Below, in pieces: positions 52,726 to 61,750 of a stretch of DNA of 64,000 nucleotides. The stretch's first letter is position 1. The number at the start of each line of letters is the position of its first letter. Source of the DNA: Taibaiella sp965229095 (GTDB taxonomy: Bacteria; Bacteroidota; Bacteroidia; Chitinophagales; Chitinophagaceae); assembly GCA_965229095.1 (NCBI GenBank), contig OZ245855.1, positions 1,736,001 to 1,800,000 of the forward strand, given 5' to 3'. The position numbers were made by a program, and so were the translations under genes. The notes below the pieces were generated by a model. It made no database searches. It worked only from the letters and a program-made list of their open reading frames with translations, and was not told the DNA's origin.

Positions 52726-53943
52726 ATGTTGATACAAAGAAGGACCTTTATTAAGATGAGCTCGCTGGCAACAGCTTCGCTTTTGGTACCCCGTATGCTG
52801 CGGGCAATAGCCAGAAACACGGGTAATACGATACCGGCCGGCAACCGAGTAATGATCGTACTGCAACTGGATGGCGGAAACGACGGCCTCAACACGGTAA
52901 TACCGGTAAGGAACGACATCTATTACCGCTCCCGGCCTACCTTGGGATTAAAGCAGGATAAAGCGCTGCTATTGACCGACGAGGTAGGCCTTCATCCCGG
53001 ATTAAGCTCTTTCAAATCCTTATACGACGAAGGCAACCTGGGTATACTGAACAGCGTAGGTTATCCTGATCCCGACAGGAGCCACTTCAGGAGTATGGAT
53101 ATATGGCAAAGCGCCAGCCAGAGCAATGAAGTGTGGCAGACGGGCTGGCTGGGCAGGTACCTCGATGTGCAATGCCGTGATTGCGCCTTGCCCACACAGG
53201 CCCTGGAAATAGACGATACCCTGAGCCTAGCGCTTAAAGGGGAATTGCAAAAGGCCATTGCCCTCAAAGACCCCAAACAATTGTACAACAACAGCCACAG
53301 GGATTACCTGAAAGGCCTGAGCCAGGCGCACCGGCCCGATGCCCATCAACTGGAACACGAAAGGCCCGTGGATTACCTCTACAAAACCATGGCCGGCACT
53401 TTAAGCAGCGCCGATTATATTTTCGAAAAAAGCAATGCCAGTACAACGGCTGCCGATTATCCCAAAACGGAATTGGGCAAAAACCTGAAAACGATCGCCT
53501 CGCTTATCCTCTCCGATTGCAACACGCAAGTGTATTACCTCAGCACCGGCAGCTTCGATACCCATGTCAACCAGCAAGGTCAACAGGCAAGGCTTTTCGG
53601 CCAGATCAACGAAGCCATAGCGGCCTTTACCAAGGACATGAAGGACAACAACCGCTTCGATGATGTCCTGTTGTTTACCTTCAGCGAATTTGGCCGCCGG
53701 GTAGCGCAAAATGCCAGCGATGGTACCGATCATGGCACGGCCAACAATATGTTCTTTATCGGCGGCGGCCTGAAGCAAAAAGGCTTGCTGAATGCCCTGC
53801 CCGACCTCGAAGACCTGCAGGACGGCGATCTTAAGTATAAAGTAGATTTTAAGAGTGTCTATGCTACCCTGCTCAAAAACTGGCTGGGCGCCGACGACAA
53901 AAAGATACTTGGCCGCGAAATGGCCTATATGGATTTTGTATAA
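52726..53943 (+). CDS. DUF1501 protein with Tat signal
   Basis: A 405-residue protein of the sulfatase-like DUF1501 family. The N-terminus carries a Tat signal (QRRTFIKMSSLATASLL), so it is exported folded, probably with a bound cofactor or metal. Family motifs are LQLDGGNDGLNTVIP at about 44, STGSFDTHVNQQGQQ near 280, TFSEFGRRV and NASDGTDHGTANNMFFIGG. It pairs with the DUF1800 gene just upstream. Substrate unknown. Confidence 0.93.
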   Translation: MLIQRRTFIKMSSLATASLLVPRMLRAIARNTGNTIPAGNRVMIVLQLDGGNDGLNTVIPVRNDIYYRSRPTLGLKQDKALLLTDEVGLHPGLSSFKSLYDEGNLGILNSVGYPDPDRSHFRSMDIWQSASQSNEVWQTGWLGRYLDVQCRDCALPTQALEIDDTLSLALKGELQKAIALKDPKQLYNNSHRDYLKGLSQAHRPDAHQLEHERPVDYLYKTMAGTLSSADYIFEKSNASTTAADYPKTELGKNLKTIASLILSDCNTQVYYLSTGSFDTHVNQQGQQARLFGQINEAIAAFTKDMKDNNRFDDVLLFTFSEFGRRVAQNASDGTDHGTANNMFFIGGGLKQKGLLNALPDLEDLQDGDLKYKVDFKSVYATLLKNWLGADDKKILGREMAYMDFV

Positions 53944-54056
53944 TAGGTGATGCACCATGCCCTTAAAAGGCAGAGATAGCGGTAAACTGCAATATGCAAA
54001 AGATATACATTCATCAGGTTATCCCGGCCGGTAAAACCTTTTGAACTTCTTTGCTG

Positions 54057-54064
54057 TATCTTTG
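54057..54064 (+). promoter_or_regulatory. Candidate -7 element of the GH3-like gene
   Basis: TATCTTTG fits TAnnTTTG and lies 26 nt before the start codon. The T-rich upstream region has TTTTG 13 nt away, too near for a normal -33. Confidence 0.4.
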
Positions 54065-54090
54065 TTTACGTTTACCGTTAACCGTATTTA

Positions 54091-55578
54091 ATGAAGATAA
54101 AATCCTTCCTGGCTAAACCATACGCATCTGTAGTACATAAGCGCATTCAGAAATCGATGCATACTGCTGTTGCCGATCAGCAGAACATACTGCAACAACT
54201 TCTGAAACATGGCTCCAGGACCATATTCGGAAAGGATCATCAGCTCAAAGAAGTAAAAGAATACACTGAATATAAAGCCGCTGTCCCTATCAGGGATTAT
54301 GAGGCGATAAGCCCTTATATCGACCAGATCAAAGAAGGCAAACAGAATGTGCTCTGGAAAGGCAAACCGCTTTATTTTGCCAAAACTTCGGGTACCACCA
54401 GCGGGGTAAAATATATCCCGATCAGCAACGATTCCATTTCCAATCATATAGGCACGGCGCGTAATGCCCTGCTTTGCTATATGGCAGAAAGCGGCAATAC
54501 CGCCTTTGCCGATGGCAAGATGATCTTCTTGTCCGGTTCCCCTACCCTGGACCGCATAGCGGGTATTCCTACAGGCAGGTTAAGCGGTATCGTGAACCAT
54601 CATGTGCCCGGCTACCTACGCAAGAACCAACTGCCGGATTATGAAACCAATTGTATCGAAGACTGGGAAACAAAGCTGGGCAAGATCGTAGCTCAGACGA
54701 TCCACCAGGACATGACGCTCATCAGCGGTATCCCACCATGGATGCAGATGTACTTCGACTGGCTGATGGAAAAGTCGGATGGTAAAAAGATAAAAGAGCT
54801 GTTCCCCCATTTGCAGGTATTGGTACATGGCGGCGTCAACTTCGAGCCTTACCGTCAAAAGCTGATGGACAGCATCGGCGGCAAGATCGATACGGTCGAA
54901 ACGTTCCCGGCCTCAGAAGGTTTTTTTGCCTTCCAGGATACCCTGAGTGCAGAAGGCCTATTGCTGAATACCAACTCCGGTATTTTCTTCGAATTCATTC
55001 CTGCGCAGGAAATATTCAACGAGCATCCTACCCGCTTATCCCTGGGCGAAGTAAAGCTGGGCGAGAATTACGCGCTTATCATCAACAGCAATGCAGGCTT
55101 ATGGGGTTATAACATCGGTGATACCATCAAGTTCGTAAGTCTTGACCCTTACCGCATCGTCGTTACAGGCCGTACCAAGCATTTTATCTCCGCTTTCGGA
55201 GAACATGTGATCGCCGAAGAGGTGGAACATGCCATGATGCAGACTGCCTCGATGCACCAGGCCAAGATCGTGGAGTTTACCGTAGCGCCCATGATACAGA
55301 CTAAGGATGAGCTGCCTTTCCACGAATGGCTGGTAGAGTTTGAACATACCCCCGAAAACCTGAAACAGTTCGAACTGGAGGTGGACAATAAGCTCCGGGA
55401 AAAGAATATTTATTATGACGACCTGATCAAAGGCGCGATCCTGCAGCCGCTCAAGATAAGACCCTTAAAGAAAAATGCCTTTATCGATTACATGAAATCG
55501 GTAGGCAAGCTGGGTGGACAGAATAAGACACCTCGATTAAGCAACGACCGCAAGATAGCCGATGAGTTATTGAAATAA
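54091..55578 (+). CDS. GH3 auxin-responsive promoter family protein
   Basis: A 495-residue acyl-adenylate-forming enzyme of the GH3/firefly-luciferase superfamily. The ATP-binding segment FAKTSGTTSGVKYIP lies at about 93-107. A second core segment is ETFPASEGFFAFQ near 271-283, and a C-terminal lid domain begins near 360. Plant GH3 enzymes join amino acids to acyl hormones; bacterial members have unknown substrates. It is a single gene with a good terminator. Confidence 0.9.
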   Translation: MKIKSFLAKPYASVVHKRIQKSMHTAVADQQNILQQLLKHGSRTIFGKDHQLKEVKEYTEYKAAVPIRDYEAISPYIDQIKEGKQNVLWKGKPLYFAKTSGTTSGVKYIPISNDSISNHIGTARNALLCYMAESGNTAFADGKMIFLSGSPTLDRIAGIPTGRLSGIVNHHVPGYLRKNQLPDYETNCIEDWETKLGKIVAQTIHQDMTLISGIPPWMQMYFDWLMEKSDGKKIKELFPHLQVLVHGGVNFEPYRQKLMDSIGGKIDTVETFPASEGFFAFQDTLSAEGLLLNTNSGIFFEFIPAQEIFNEHPTRLSLGEVKLGENYALIINSNAGLWGYNIGDTIKFVSLDPYRIVVTGRTKHFISAFGEHVIAEEVEHAMMQTASMHQAKIVEFTVAPMIQTKDELPFHEWLVEFEHTPENLKQFELEVDNKLREKNIYYDDLIKGAILQPLKIRPLKKNAFIDYMKSVGKLGGQNKTPRLSNDRKIADELLK

Positions 55579-55605
55579 ATAGCTATAAATTATTTTTTGT
55601 TTCTC

Positions 55606-55634
55606 GCAGCGCCGCAATGGCGCTGCTTTTTTTT
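55606..55634 (+). terminator. Rho-independent terminator of the GH3-like gene
   Basis: Perfect 8-bp GC stem (GCAGCGCC/GGCGCTGC) with 5-nt loop and a run of eight T, 28 nt after the stop codon. Confidence 0.92.
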
Positions 55635-55756
55635 GTACACAATGGCACTAAGTCACAAAGTCGATCGCGAGAAGGCTTTCTCTTTAGATGTCAAGAATAC
55701 CCAAGACTCCTCATTACACATGCTGCGCAAGTTACATTCGGAATGACAGCAGGAGT
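55635..55756 (+). repeat. Intergenic repeat, copy A
   Basis: First of three related copies, about 120 bp. It begins with a TACACAATGGCAC-type block, goes through CACAAAGTC and CTTTCTCTTTA, then TGTCAAGAATACCC, and ends CGGAATGACAGCAGGAGT. Noncoding. The CGGAATGAC end resembles dispersed intergenic repeats seen in many genomes. Confidence 0.8.
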
Positions 55757-55811
55757 ATAGCCTGTTTATTGCACACAACGGCACAAAGTCAAAATGAGAT
55801 TATTATTATTA

Positions 55812-55846
55812 ATTGCTCGCAGCGCCGCCGTGCCGCTGCGAGCAAT
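55812..55846. repeat. Inverted repeat between repeat copies A and B
   Basis: Perfect 13-bp arms (ATTGCTCGCAGCG and complement) with a 9-nt loop. The arm core (CTCGCAGCG) repeats part of the GH3 terminator at 55603-55611, so the terminator stem may have been duplicated together with the repeat. Confidence 0.7.
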
Positions 55847-55868
55847 AGCATGATTGCTATAATTTATT

Positions 55869-55989
55869 GCACACAACGACACAAGCCACAAAGTCAAGCG
55901 AAAGACAGCTTTCTCTTTAAATGTCAAGAATACCCGAGATTCCTCATTATACATGCTACGCAAGCTACATCCGGAATGACAGCAGGAGT
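55869..55989 (+). repeat. Intergenic repeat, copy B
   Basis: Second full copy, closely matching copy A over its whole length: the same ACACAACG, CACAAAGTCAAGCG, CTTTCTCTTTA, TGTCAAGAATACCC and terminal CGGAATGACAGCAGGAGT blocks. No open reading frame. Confidence 0.8.
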
Positions 55990-56081
55990 ACTGTAGATCG
56001 TGCTATTCTTTTTTGCTTCGGGTATTGCACTAAATAATGTGCGCGATCTATTCTCTTTGCATAATAATAACCTTAAATCGT

Positions 56082-56196
56082 GTCATTCCGAGGTCTGCGC
56101 AGCAACCGAGGAATCCTGATCGCTTAGATGTCAAGAACATCCAAGATCCCTTATTATACATGCTACGCAAACTACATCCGGAATGACAGCAGGAGT
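56082..56196. repeat. Inverted short element plus repeat copy C
   Basis: A shorter element in opposite orientation (56082-56116, GTCATTCCGAGG... ending GAGGAATCC) is followed directly by partial copy C (56124-56196), which ends CGGAATGACAGCAGGAGT. GTCATTCCG at one end pairs with CGGAATGAC at the other, so the transcript could fold into a long imperfect hairpin. Confidence 0.7.
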
Positions 56197-56262
56197 GCTA
56201 CAGAATCATGCTGCGACACCGCGGCGCGGCGAGCTATGATATAATAGCTCCAAAATAAAGCA

Positions 56263-56282
56263 GGCCCCTTAGACAAGGGGCC
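56263..56282 (-). terminator. Terminator of the beta-helix T9SS gene
   Basis: Perfect 8-bp GC stem (GGCCCCTT/AAGGGGCC) with AGAC loop, followed on the minus strand by a T-rich stretch, about 50 nt past the stop codon. Confidence 0.7.
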
Positions 56283-56334
56283 GCTTTTAAACCAAACACC
56301 AAAACTATGGCACCTTCTTTAAAAACTATGGCTT

Positions 56335-57948
56335 TTAGTTTTTGATAATTTTTTTATTGAGCAATACCGCACCGCTGTTCGCATCTTTAACGATGAGGAA
56401 ATAAATACCACCGGATAGACGGCTCAGGTCAAGGGATTGCGTAGCTGCATCCAGGGAAATGGTCTGTAACAATTTACCGCTGATATCGTGTACCTGGGCC
56501 TGGGCTTTGCTTTGACCATCTCCATTGTTCAGGCTTATGGTCAGTTGACTTGAGAAAGGATTCGGATAAACACTGATGGCATTATCTCCTTTGTTCAGCG
56601 CTACCGACCTTACCGGGCTGTAGGAGAAGTTACCATCAATATCTACCATCTTAAGACGGTACAGGTTGATCGCTGCTGTAGCTTTGTAATCGGTAAAGCG
56701 GTAATTGTTGTCCGGCTTACCGGCAGCGGTTACGGTACCGATAGACTTCCATTGAGAACCGTTGTTGCTGTATTCTATTTCAAATGATTTTGTATTGACT
56801 TCTTTAGCGGTTTCCCAGGTCAGCAGTACTTCAGTATTGATCAGTGTGGCTTTGAAATCAAGCAACTGGAGCGGCAACGGAATAACAGGCAGGAACGTTT
56901 GCTGACCGCAGGAACCGTAGAAGCTGGAAGTATCGCCTGGAACCATAGTAGCCGGACGGCTCACCCTAGCGCCCTGGATACCGAAGTCGAAGAAGCTTCC
57001 GCTTACCTGTGGCGACGTAAGGCTGGCATCGTAAAATTTAATAAAGCTATCGGGGCTGTTGTACGAGCCTGCAAAAGTGCTCTGCTGGCGGGTATCACCG
57101 GTAAAATAAAATTCTCCGCTGCCGGATAAGGGGGCATTGTTATGAAAATCATTTCCCCTTACTTTACCGCGTGTGGTGTTCATCCAGCTACCGGAGTTGT
57201 TCTGGATCTTTCCTGTCGACGTATTGGTAACCCATACCAGGCCATCATTCACAAATACGGAAGCATTGTTGAAGCCATTGCCTACTACGAAACGGCAATT
57301 GTTGTTGACATTACCACCGTTGAAGTTAATAAAGTTGTTGACCTTAAAAAATCCGTTGTTGTTTAAAGTACCGTTTGAATTCAGGTTACCATTCCTTACT
57401 TCAAAGCGGCCGTAGTTATTGATCGTCGTATTCTGGTTGGCCGATACATCTCCTGAAGTAGAGATAATCATGCCGTAGTTAGTGATCGTAGAATTGTTGC
57501 CGAGTGTAAAAGTAGCGTTATGGGTAATGGTAGCGTTAGTATTGTTAGTAATGGTACCGGTACCGTTAAAGTTGGGCGTACCGTTAAAAGTAACCTGGCT
57601 GTTGTTGACAAGGGCACCGCCATTGCCGAAATTAATATTACCAGCTACCAGGGTGCCGTTGTTCACCAAGGTACCGTTGAAGTTGTTGAAGTTCTGGATC
57701 GAAAGCGTAGCACCGCTTTCAATTTTTAAAGTCCCGCCGGAAGCAATATCCACATTGGCATTGCTGATATTGGATGTCACGCAGATTACCTGACCGGATG
57801 CAACATTGATATTGTTGCCGCTTGCAGTAGCGGTACAAGTCTGGGCGTTGCTGATAAAAGGACTGGCTGCACTAAGTAAAGAACTGAATAATAAGACACG
57901 TAATGGTTTCACTGTTGTTGATTTTATTTGGTTAATGGTGTGATGCAA
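56335..57948 (-). CDS. Asn-rich beta-helix T9SS-secreted protein
   Basis: A 537-residue surface or secreted protein. A signal peptide (ending near SNAQT, residue 36) precedes an Asn/Gly/Thr-rich repetitive region (about 45-270), with short units such as LVNNGTLVAGNINFG, TITNYGMI and LNNNGFFKVNNF recurring every 15-20 residues; this fits a right-handed beta-helix or adhesin-like fold. A fibronectin-like segment (about 355-440, LLDFKATLINTEVLLTWETAKEVN) and a T9SS sorting domain (from ISVYPNPF) follow. A likely role is a cell-surface or matrix component. It is the minus-strand partner of the divergent MFS gene. Confidence 0.88.
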   Translation of the reverse strand: MHHTINQIKSTTVKPLRVLLFSSLLSAASPFISNAQTCTATASGNNINVASGQVICVTSNISNANVDIASGGTLKIESGATLSIQNFNNFNGTLVNNGTLVAGNINFGNGGALVNNSQVTFNGTPNFNGTGTITNNTNATITHNATFTLGNNSTITNYGMIISTSGDVSANQNTTINNYGRFEVRNGNLNSNGTLNNNGFFKVNNFINFNGGNVNNNCRFVVGNGFNNASVFVNDGLVWVTNTSTGKIQNNSGSWMNTTRGKVRGNDFHNNAPLSGSGEFYFTGDTRQQSTFAGSYNSPDSFIKFYDASLTSPQVSGSFFDFGIQGARVSRPATMVPGDTSSFYGSCGQQTFLPVIPLPLQLLDFKATLINTEVLLTWETAKEVNTKSFEIEYSNNGSQWKSIGTVTAAGKPDNNYRFTDYKATAAINLYRLKMVDIDGNFSYSPVRSVALNKGDNAISVYPNPFSSQLTISLNNGDGQSKAQAQVHDISGKLLQTISLDAATQSLDLSRLSGGIYFLIVKDANSGAVLLNKKIIKN

Positions 57949-58106
57949 AGGTGCATCCAGGCATAGAATAACTTGATATACATCATTGATACTTAAAACA
58001 GTAAAGAAGTAAATTAGCAGCCTGAAATATATTAACCAGCCGAGTCTATATTTATAAGGAATGGCGACAGCAACAGGAAATGATCCCGGTTAAATGATTA
58101 TGAATT

Positions 58107-59330
58107 ATGGATACAGAAAGTAAGACAACCCCTACAGGCCTGAGCAGGTTTACCCTGATGCTCATGACCTTCAGCGCCGGCCTGGTAGTAGCCAACATTT
58201 ATTACTGCCAGCCTGTACTGGGCAAAATAGCTGCAGAATTGAAAGTAAGCGAGACCAGCGTAAGCAGTATTGCCACGCTTACCCAAACGGGCTATGCCGC
58301 TGGCCTGCTGTTTATTATTCCCCTGGGCGATATGCTGCAACGGAAGAAGCTGATCCTCTTCGACTTTATTTTTATTATACTCGGACTATGTGGTATGGTA
58401 TGGGCCAGGAATGTGTACCTGCTCGCAGGTATCTCTTTCTTTATCGGCTTTACTTCGGTGATACCACAGTTATTGGTACCTATGGCAGCGCATATGGCTT
58501 CGGACAAGGAAAGGGGAAAGGCGATCGGTACCGTTATGGGCGGCCTGCTGATCGGTATCCTGTGCTCCAGGAGCATCAGCGGGTATGTAGGAGAACATTA
58601 TGGCTGGCGTACGATGTTTGGCATAGCAGCCGGCGTTATGGTGGTGAATGCGGCTTTATTGTGGAAATTCCTGCCGGAGATAGCGCCGCAATATAAAGGC
58701 ACTTATGGCGGCCTGATGAAATCGCTTATCCATTACTTCAAGATCGTACCGGAGCTAAGGCTTGCTGCGGTTAAAGGAGCGCTGGGCTTTGCCAGCTTCA
58801 GCGCCTTCTGGACCACGCTGGTGTTCCTGATGGAAGGCCCGCCCTTTTTCAAAGGCAGCGACGTGGCAGGAGCATTTGGCCTTATCGGAGCTGCGGGGGC
58901 CCTGGCAGCTTCCATGACAGGCAGACTGAGCAGCCGGGTACCGCCTTATACTGTCCATATCATTACCATTACCCTGATGGTGATTTCCTGGATCGTATTC
59001 GGCTATGCTTCGGCGAGTATGACGGGGCTTATTATAGGAGTTATCCTCCTCGATATGGGTCTGCAGGCTACACACATTACCAACCAGACGATCATTTTTG
59101 CTATATACCCGGAAGCCCGTAACCGCCTCAACACAGTGTATATGGTTATTTATTTTATAGGTGGCTCGCTGGGCACCCTCTTGGGCAGCTATGCCTGGGA
59201 CCACTGGCAATGGAAAGGCGTAACCGGCTTCGGGTTGTTGTGTACGGGCCTGGCATTGGTATTGCATCTGCTCAATGGCCGGAAGCAAAAAAAATCATTG
59301 GTGCGCGAGGCCGTTGTTGATCAGCACTAA
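58107..59330 (+). CDS. MFS transporter
   Basis: A 407-residue major-facilitator permease with 12 predicted membrane helices. It carries the family motif PLGDMLQRKKLI between helices 2 and 3 (about 72-83) and GRLSSR in the second half. The N-terminal segment LMLMTFSAGLVVANIYYCQPVLG is typical of MFS drug or sugar exporters. The substrate is unknown. Its 3' end overlaps the convergent cytochrome gene by 36 nt. Confidence 0.93.
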   Translation: MDTESKTTPTGLSRFTLMLMTFSAGLVVANIYYCQPVLGKIAAELKVSETSVSSIATLTQTGYAAGLLFIIPLGDMLQRKKLILFDFIFIILGLCGMVWARNVYLLAGISFFIGFTSVIPQLLVPMAAHMASDKERGKAIGTVMGGLLIGILCSRSISGYVGEHYGWRTMFGIAAGVMVVNAALLWKFLPEIAPQYKGTYGGLMKSLIHYFKIVPELRLAAVKGALGFASFSAFWTTLVFLMEGPPFFKGSDVAGAFGLIGAAGALAASMTGRLSSRVPPYTVHIITITLMVISWIVFGYASASMTGLIIGVILLDMGLQATHITNQTIIFAIYPEARNRLNTVYMVIYFIGGSLGTLLGSYAWDHWQWKGVTGFGLLCTGLALVLHLLNGRKQKKSLVREAVVDQH

Positions 59331-59693
59331 AGGTTCATTTTTCTTTTTATAGGTAAGAAAGGTGCTGATCAGGGTAAGCTCTTCGGCCGATACGTTCATC
59401 TCCGATACTTGCTCTTCATGTTTGGGATTGGCTACTCTTATGGAATAAGCACCCAATTGTTCCTCGGTAAAATCGGGGATCACCTGCTTGCCTTTAACCA
59501 TCGTATTGTGACATTTTGCACAACTGAGCTCGTAGAGCGCCCTGCCCTTCTCGCTTAATTTCAGGTATTCGGCACGTACCGGCTCTGCCATAGCATCGGG
59601 GAACACATATTCAACTTTGGTTTGCTTCTTTTGTGCTGCTGCCAATATTGCGGTGAGGAACAGGCTCCCTACAACTATTATTTTTTTCATCAT
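59295..59693 (-). CDS. c-type cytochrome, mono-heme
   Basis: A 132-residue exported cytochrome with a signal peptide (1-20) and one heme-c site CAKCHNTMVKG near residues 59-63. It lies 42 nt downstream of the MauG-like peroxidase gene and is probably cotranscribed with it, so it could be its electron donor or acceptor. It overlaps the MFS gene tail-to-tail by 36 nt; both reading frames look genuine. Confidence 0.88.
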   Translation of the reverse strand: MMKKIIVVGSLFLTAILAAAQKKQTKVEYVFPDAMAEPVRAEYLKLSEKGRALYELSCAKCHNTMVKGKQVIPDFTEEQLGAYSIRVANPKHEEQVSEMNVSAEELTLISTFLTYKKKNEPLVLINNGLAHQ

Positions 59694-59735
59694 ACTTTCA
59701 TTGTTATTCCCGGCCTTACGAGGCCGTTCCCTTAT

Positions 59736-61658
59736 TTAATATATGCCGCCTACTTTCCGTACATTGAGTTTAGGGTCTTTTGACCTGGGTAAGGCGGAAG
59801 GTGCTTTTTCAAATACTATTTTCTCATCCAGCGACCGGATAAAAACGATGAGGTCTTTCTTTTCCTGCGGGCTCAGGTGCAGGGAGTCGGCAGAGAGTGT
59901 TTGGTTCTCTACGGTAAGGCCTTTTCCCTGGCCGCCGCCGGCATCGTAAAAGTCGATCACTTGTTCCAGGGTGCTGAAAACACCGTTATGCATATAAGGT
60001 GCAGTATGCGCTGCATTACGTATGGTACCAGTACGGAAGGCGTGTAAGGTTTCCCAGGCTGGGTTTACATTATAGCGGCCTTTGTCGGGCGATAGCTCAT
60101 GGTAAGCCGTATCTTTTGGCACGCCCAGCACTTCGAATTCCGACCCTACGAAAGGCGGCTTTACGCCGTTGAACTGGGGCACGAAATGACAGGTACCGCA
60201 TTGGGCTTTACCCATAAACAGGTTGAAGCCCCTGCGTACAGGCGCTTCCAGACTTTTCCCTTCGTTCATCGCTTCATCGAATGGGGAATAGTAATTGCTG
60301 AATTTGCCGTAATACATAGTAACGGCAGAGATGATGTGCTCCAGGCTGATCTCCGGCTCCTGCGGGGTATAAGCCAGCAAACTGGTAAATGCTTTTTTAT
60401 AGGTAGCGCAGCTCAGCACTTTTGCCAGGATCGCCTGCTCTTCGCCACCCATCTCGTCGGGATTGGTCATTACCGCGCGGGTCTGGTGCTGCAGGGTAAT
60501 GTGGCTGCCATCCAGCATAATGAGGTGGTTGAAAGTGGCATTCACCAGGGATGGTGTATTCCTGGGCAGGAAACCTTCCCGGTTAAACTGTAAGGCGGTA
60601 GCTGTTACATCGTCGGTAAAATAGGCGTCGGGCCTATGACAGGAAGCGCAGCTCCGGAGGTTATTACCCGAAAGGATGGGGTCAAAAAACAAGAGCTTCC
60701 CCACATGGTCTATTGTGGCCAATGCCGCGGAATCTTTTACCCTGAGGAAAAGTCCCTTTGGGCTGGAGCCGTTGTACACGGCTTTATCAAAAATCGAATT
60801 CGCATTTTTGTTCAGGGCATAATCGACCATGCTTTTGGAGACCACACGGTATTGCCTTATCATTTCCTGGTTAAGCCGGTACAGGGGATTAATATAGTCT
60901 TTGATAAAGGTAAAATGATCGAAGTCCAGGTAGGCTACGGGCTTTGCAGCGAAAGCCATGGTACGTTCATAAAGCCCGAGATACTCCGGAGTAAGCGTCG
61001 TAGCCGGGAAACTTTCATTAAACACTTTATAGATATCCGAAACGCCGGCCAGCATGATCCTTAATTCTGGAAGCACCTGCGCCGTATCGGGGCATTCGAA
61101 GCCGGTAGTGTATAGCGCAGTCAGGTTCAGCAGAAACAGGCGGTTGCACAGGAAAAAATGATGATAGTCTTTAAGGTTCCGGGTCACGGAATCGGCGGTA
61201 TAGGCCTGGATGCCTTCCAGGGAGGAACGGATCAGCCGGGCCAGGGTATCTTTGTTGGCATTGCCTTCATCCAGGTGAAGGTAAGCAAGCGTAAGTCCCG
61301 CCCCATCGCGTTTGTACGGTTTTTCAAATTTTTCGAATACTTCGGTTTCCCATTCTACGGGCAAAGGCCCGTTGATCTTTTTATAATTGATGGGTTCCAG
61401 GTAACGCAACCAGAAATCAGCTTGCTTCATCCGGAAGCGGCAGGCCTGCAATTGTTCTTTGATCCGGGTAAGGTCTTCTTCTTTTCCCAGGTCGCTTTGT
61501 ACTATGGATTGCAATAAAGATTCCTGGCCCTGCCTGAGCTCGTTGATATGCTTGTAATAGCTCAGGGTATAGGTATTGGTGTTGCTGCTGTTGTTAAAGG
61601 AGATCAATAATGCGGCAGCAAAGACCATTGCCAGGACAATAATAGATTTTCGGTTCAT
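59736..61658 (-). CDS. Di-heme cytochrome-c peroxidase (MauG/CCP-like)
   Basis: A 640-residue protein. An N-terminal signal or anchor helix (7-21) precedes an extra region of about 290 residues that is helical and of unknown role. The C-terminal half is a di-heme peroxidase with heme sites CASCHRPDAYFTDD (about 337-341) and CGTCHFVPQFNG (about 487-491). Such enzymes reduce H2O2 with electrons from cytochrome c, or, in MauG-like members, oxidise protein partners. The long N-terminal region is not part of standard cytochrome-c peroxidases. Confidence 0.92.
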   Translation of the reverse strand: MNRKSIIVLAMVFAAALLISFNNSSNTNTYTLSYYKHINELRQGQESLLQSIVQSDLGKEEDLTRIKEQLQACRFRMKQADFWLRYLEPINYKKINGPLPVEWETEVFEKFEKPYKRDGAGLTLAYLHLDEGNANKDTLARLIRSSLEGIQAYTADSVTRNLKDYHHFFLCNRLFLLNLTALYTTGFECPDTAQVLPELRIMLAGVSDIYKVFNESFPATTLTPEYLGLYERTMAFAAKPVAYLDFDHFTFIKDYINPLYRLNQEMIRQYRVVSKSMVDYALNKNANSIFDKAVYNGSSPKGLFLRVKDSAALATIDHVGKLLFFDPILSGNNLRSCASCHRPDAYFTDDVTATALQFNREGFLPRNTPSLVNATFNHLIMLDGSHITLQHQTRAVMTNPDEMGGEEQAILAKVLSCATYKKAFTSLLAYTPQEPEISLEHIISAVTMYYGKFSNYYSPFDEAMNEGKSLEAPVRRGFNLFMGKAQCGTCHFVPQFNGVKPPFVGSEFEVLGVPKDTAYHELSPDKGRYNVNPAWETLHAFRTGTIRNAAHTAPYMHNGVFSTLEQVIDFYDAGGGQGKGLTVENQTLSADSLHLSPQEKKDLIVFIRSLDEKIVFEKAPSALPRSKDPKLNVRKVGGIY

Positions 61659-61750
61659 ATCCCTCAGTAGCTTTTCCTCTTATGGTTATAATTCAAACGG
61701 GGTGCGCTGTCGCCAGCACACCCTGTTTGAAGCTTGTATACTGTAATTAC

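Noticed and set aside
55579..56334. CRISPR array in the repeat-rich gap
   Set aside because: Only two full copies and one partial copy of about 120 bp exist, with unequal spacing and no cas genes.
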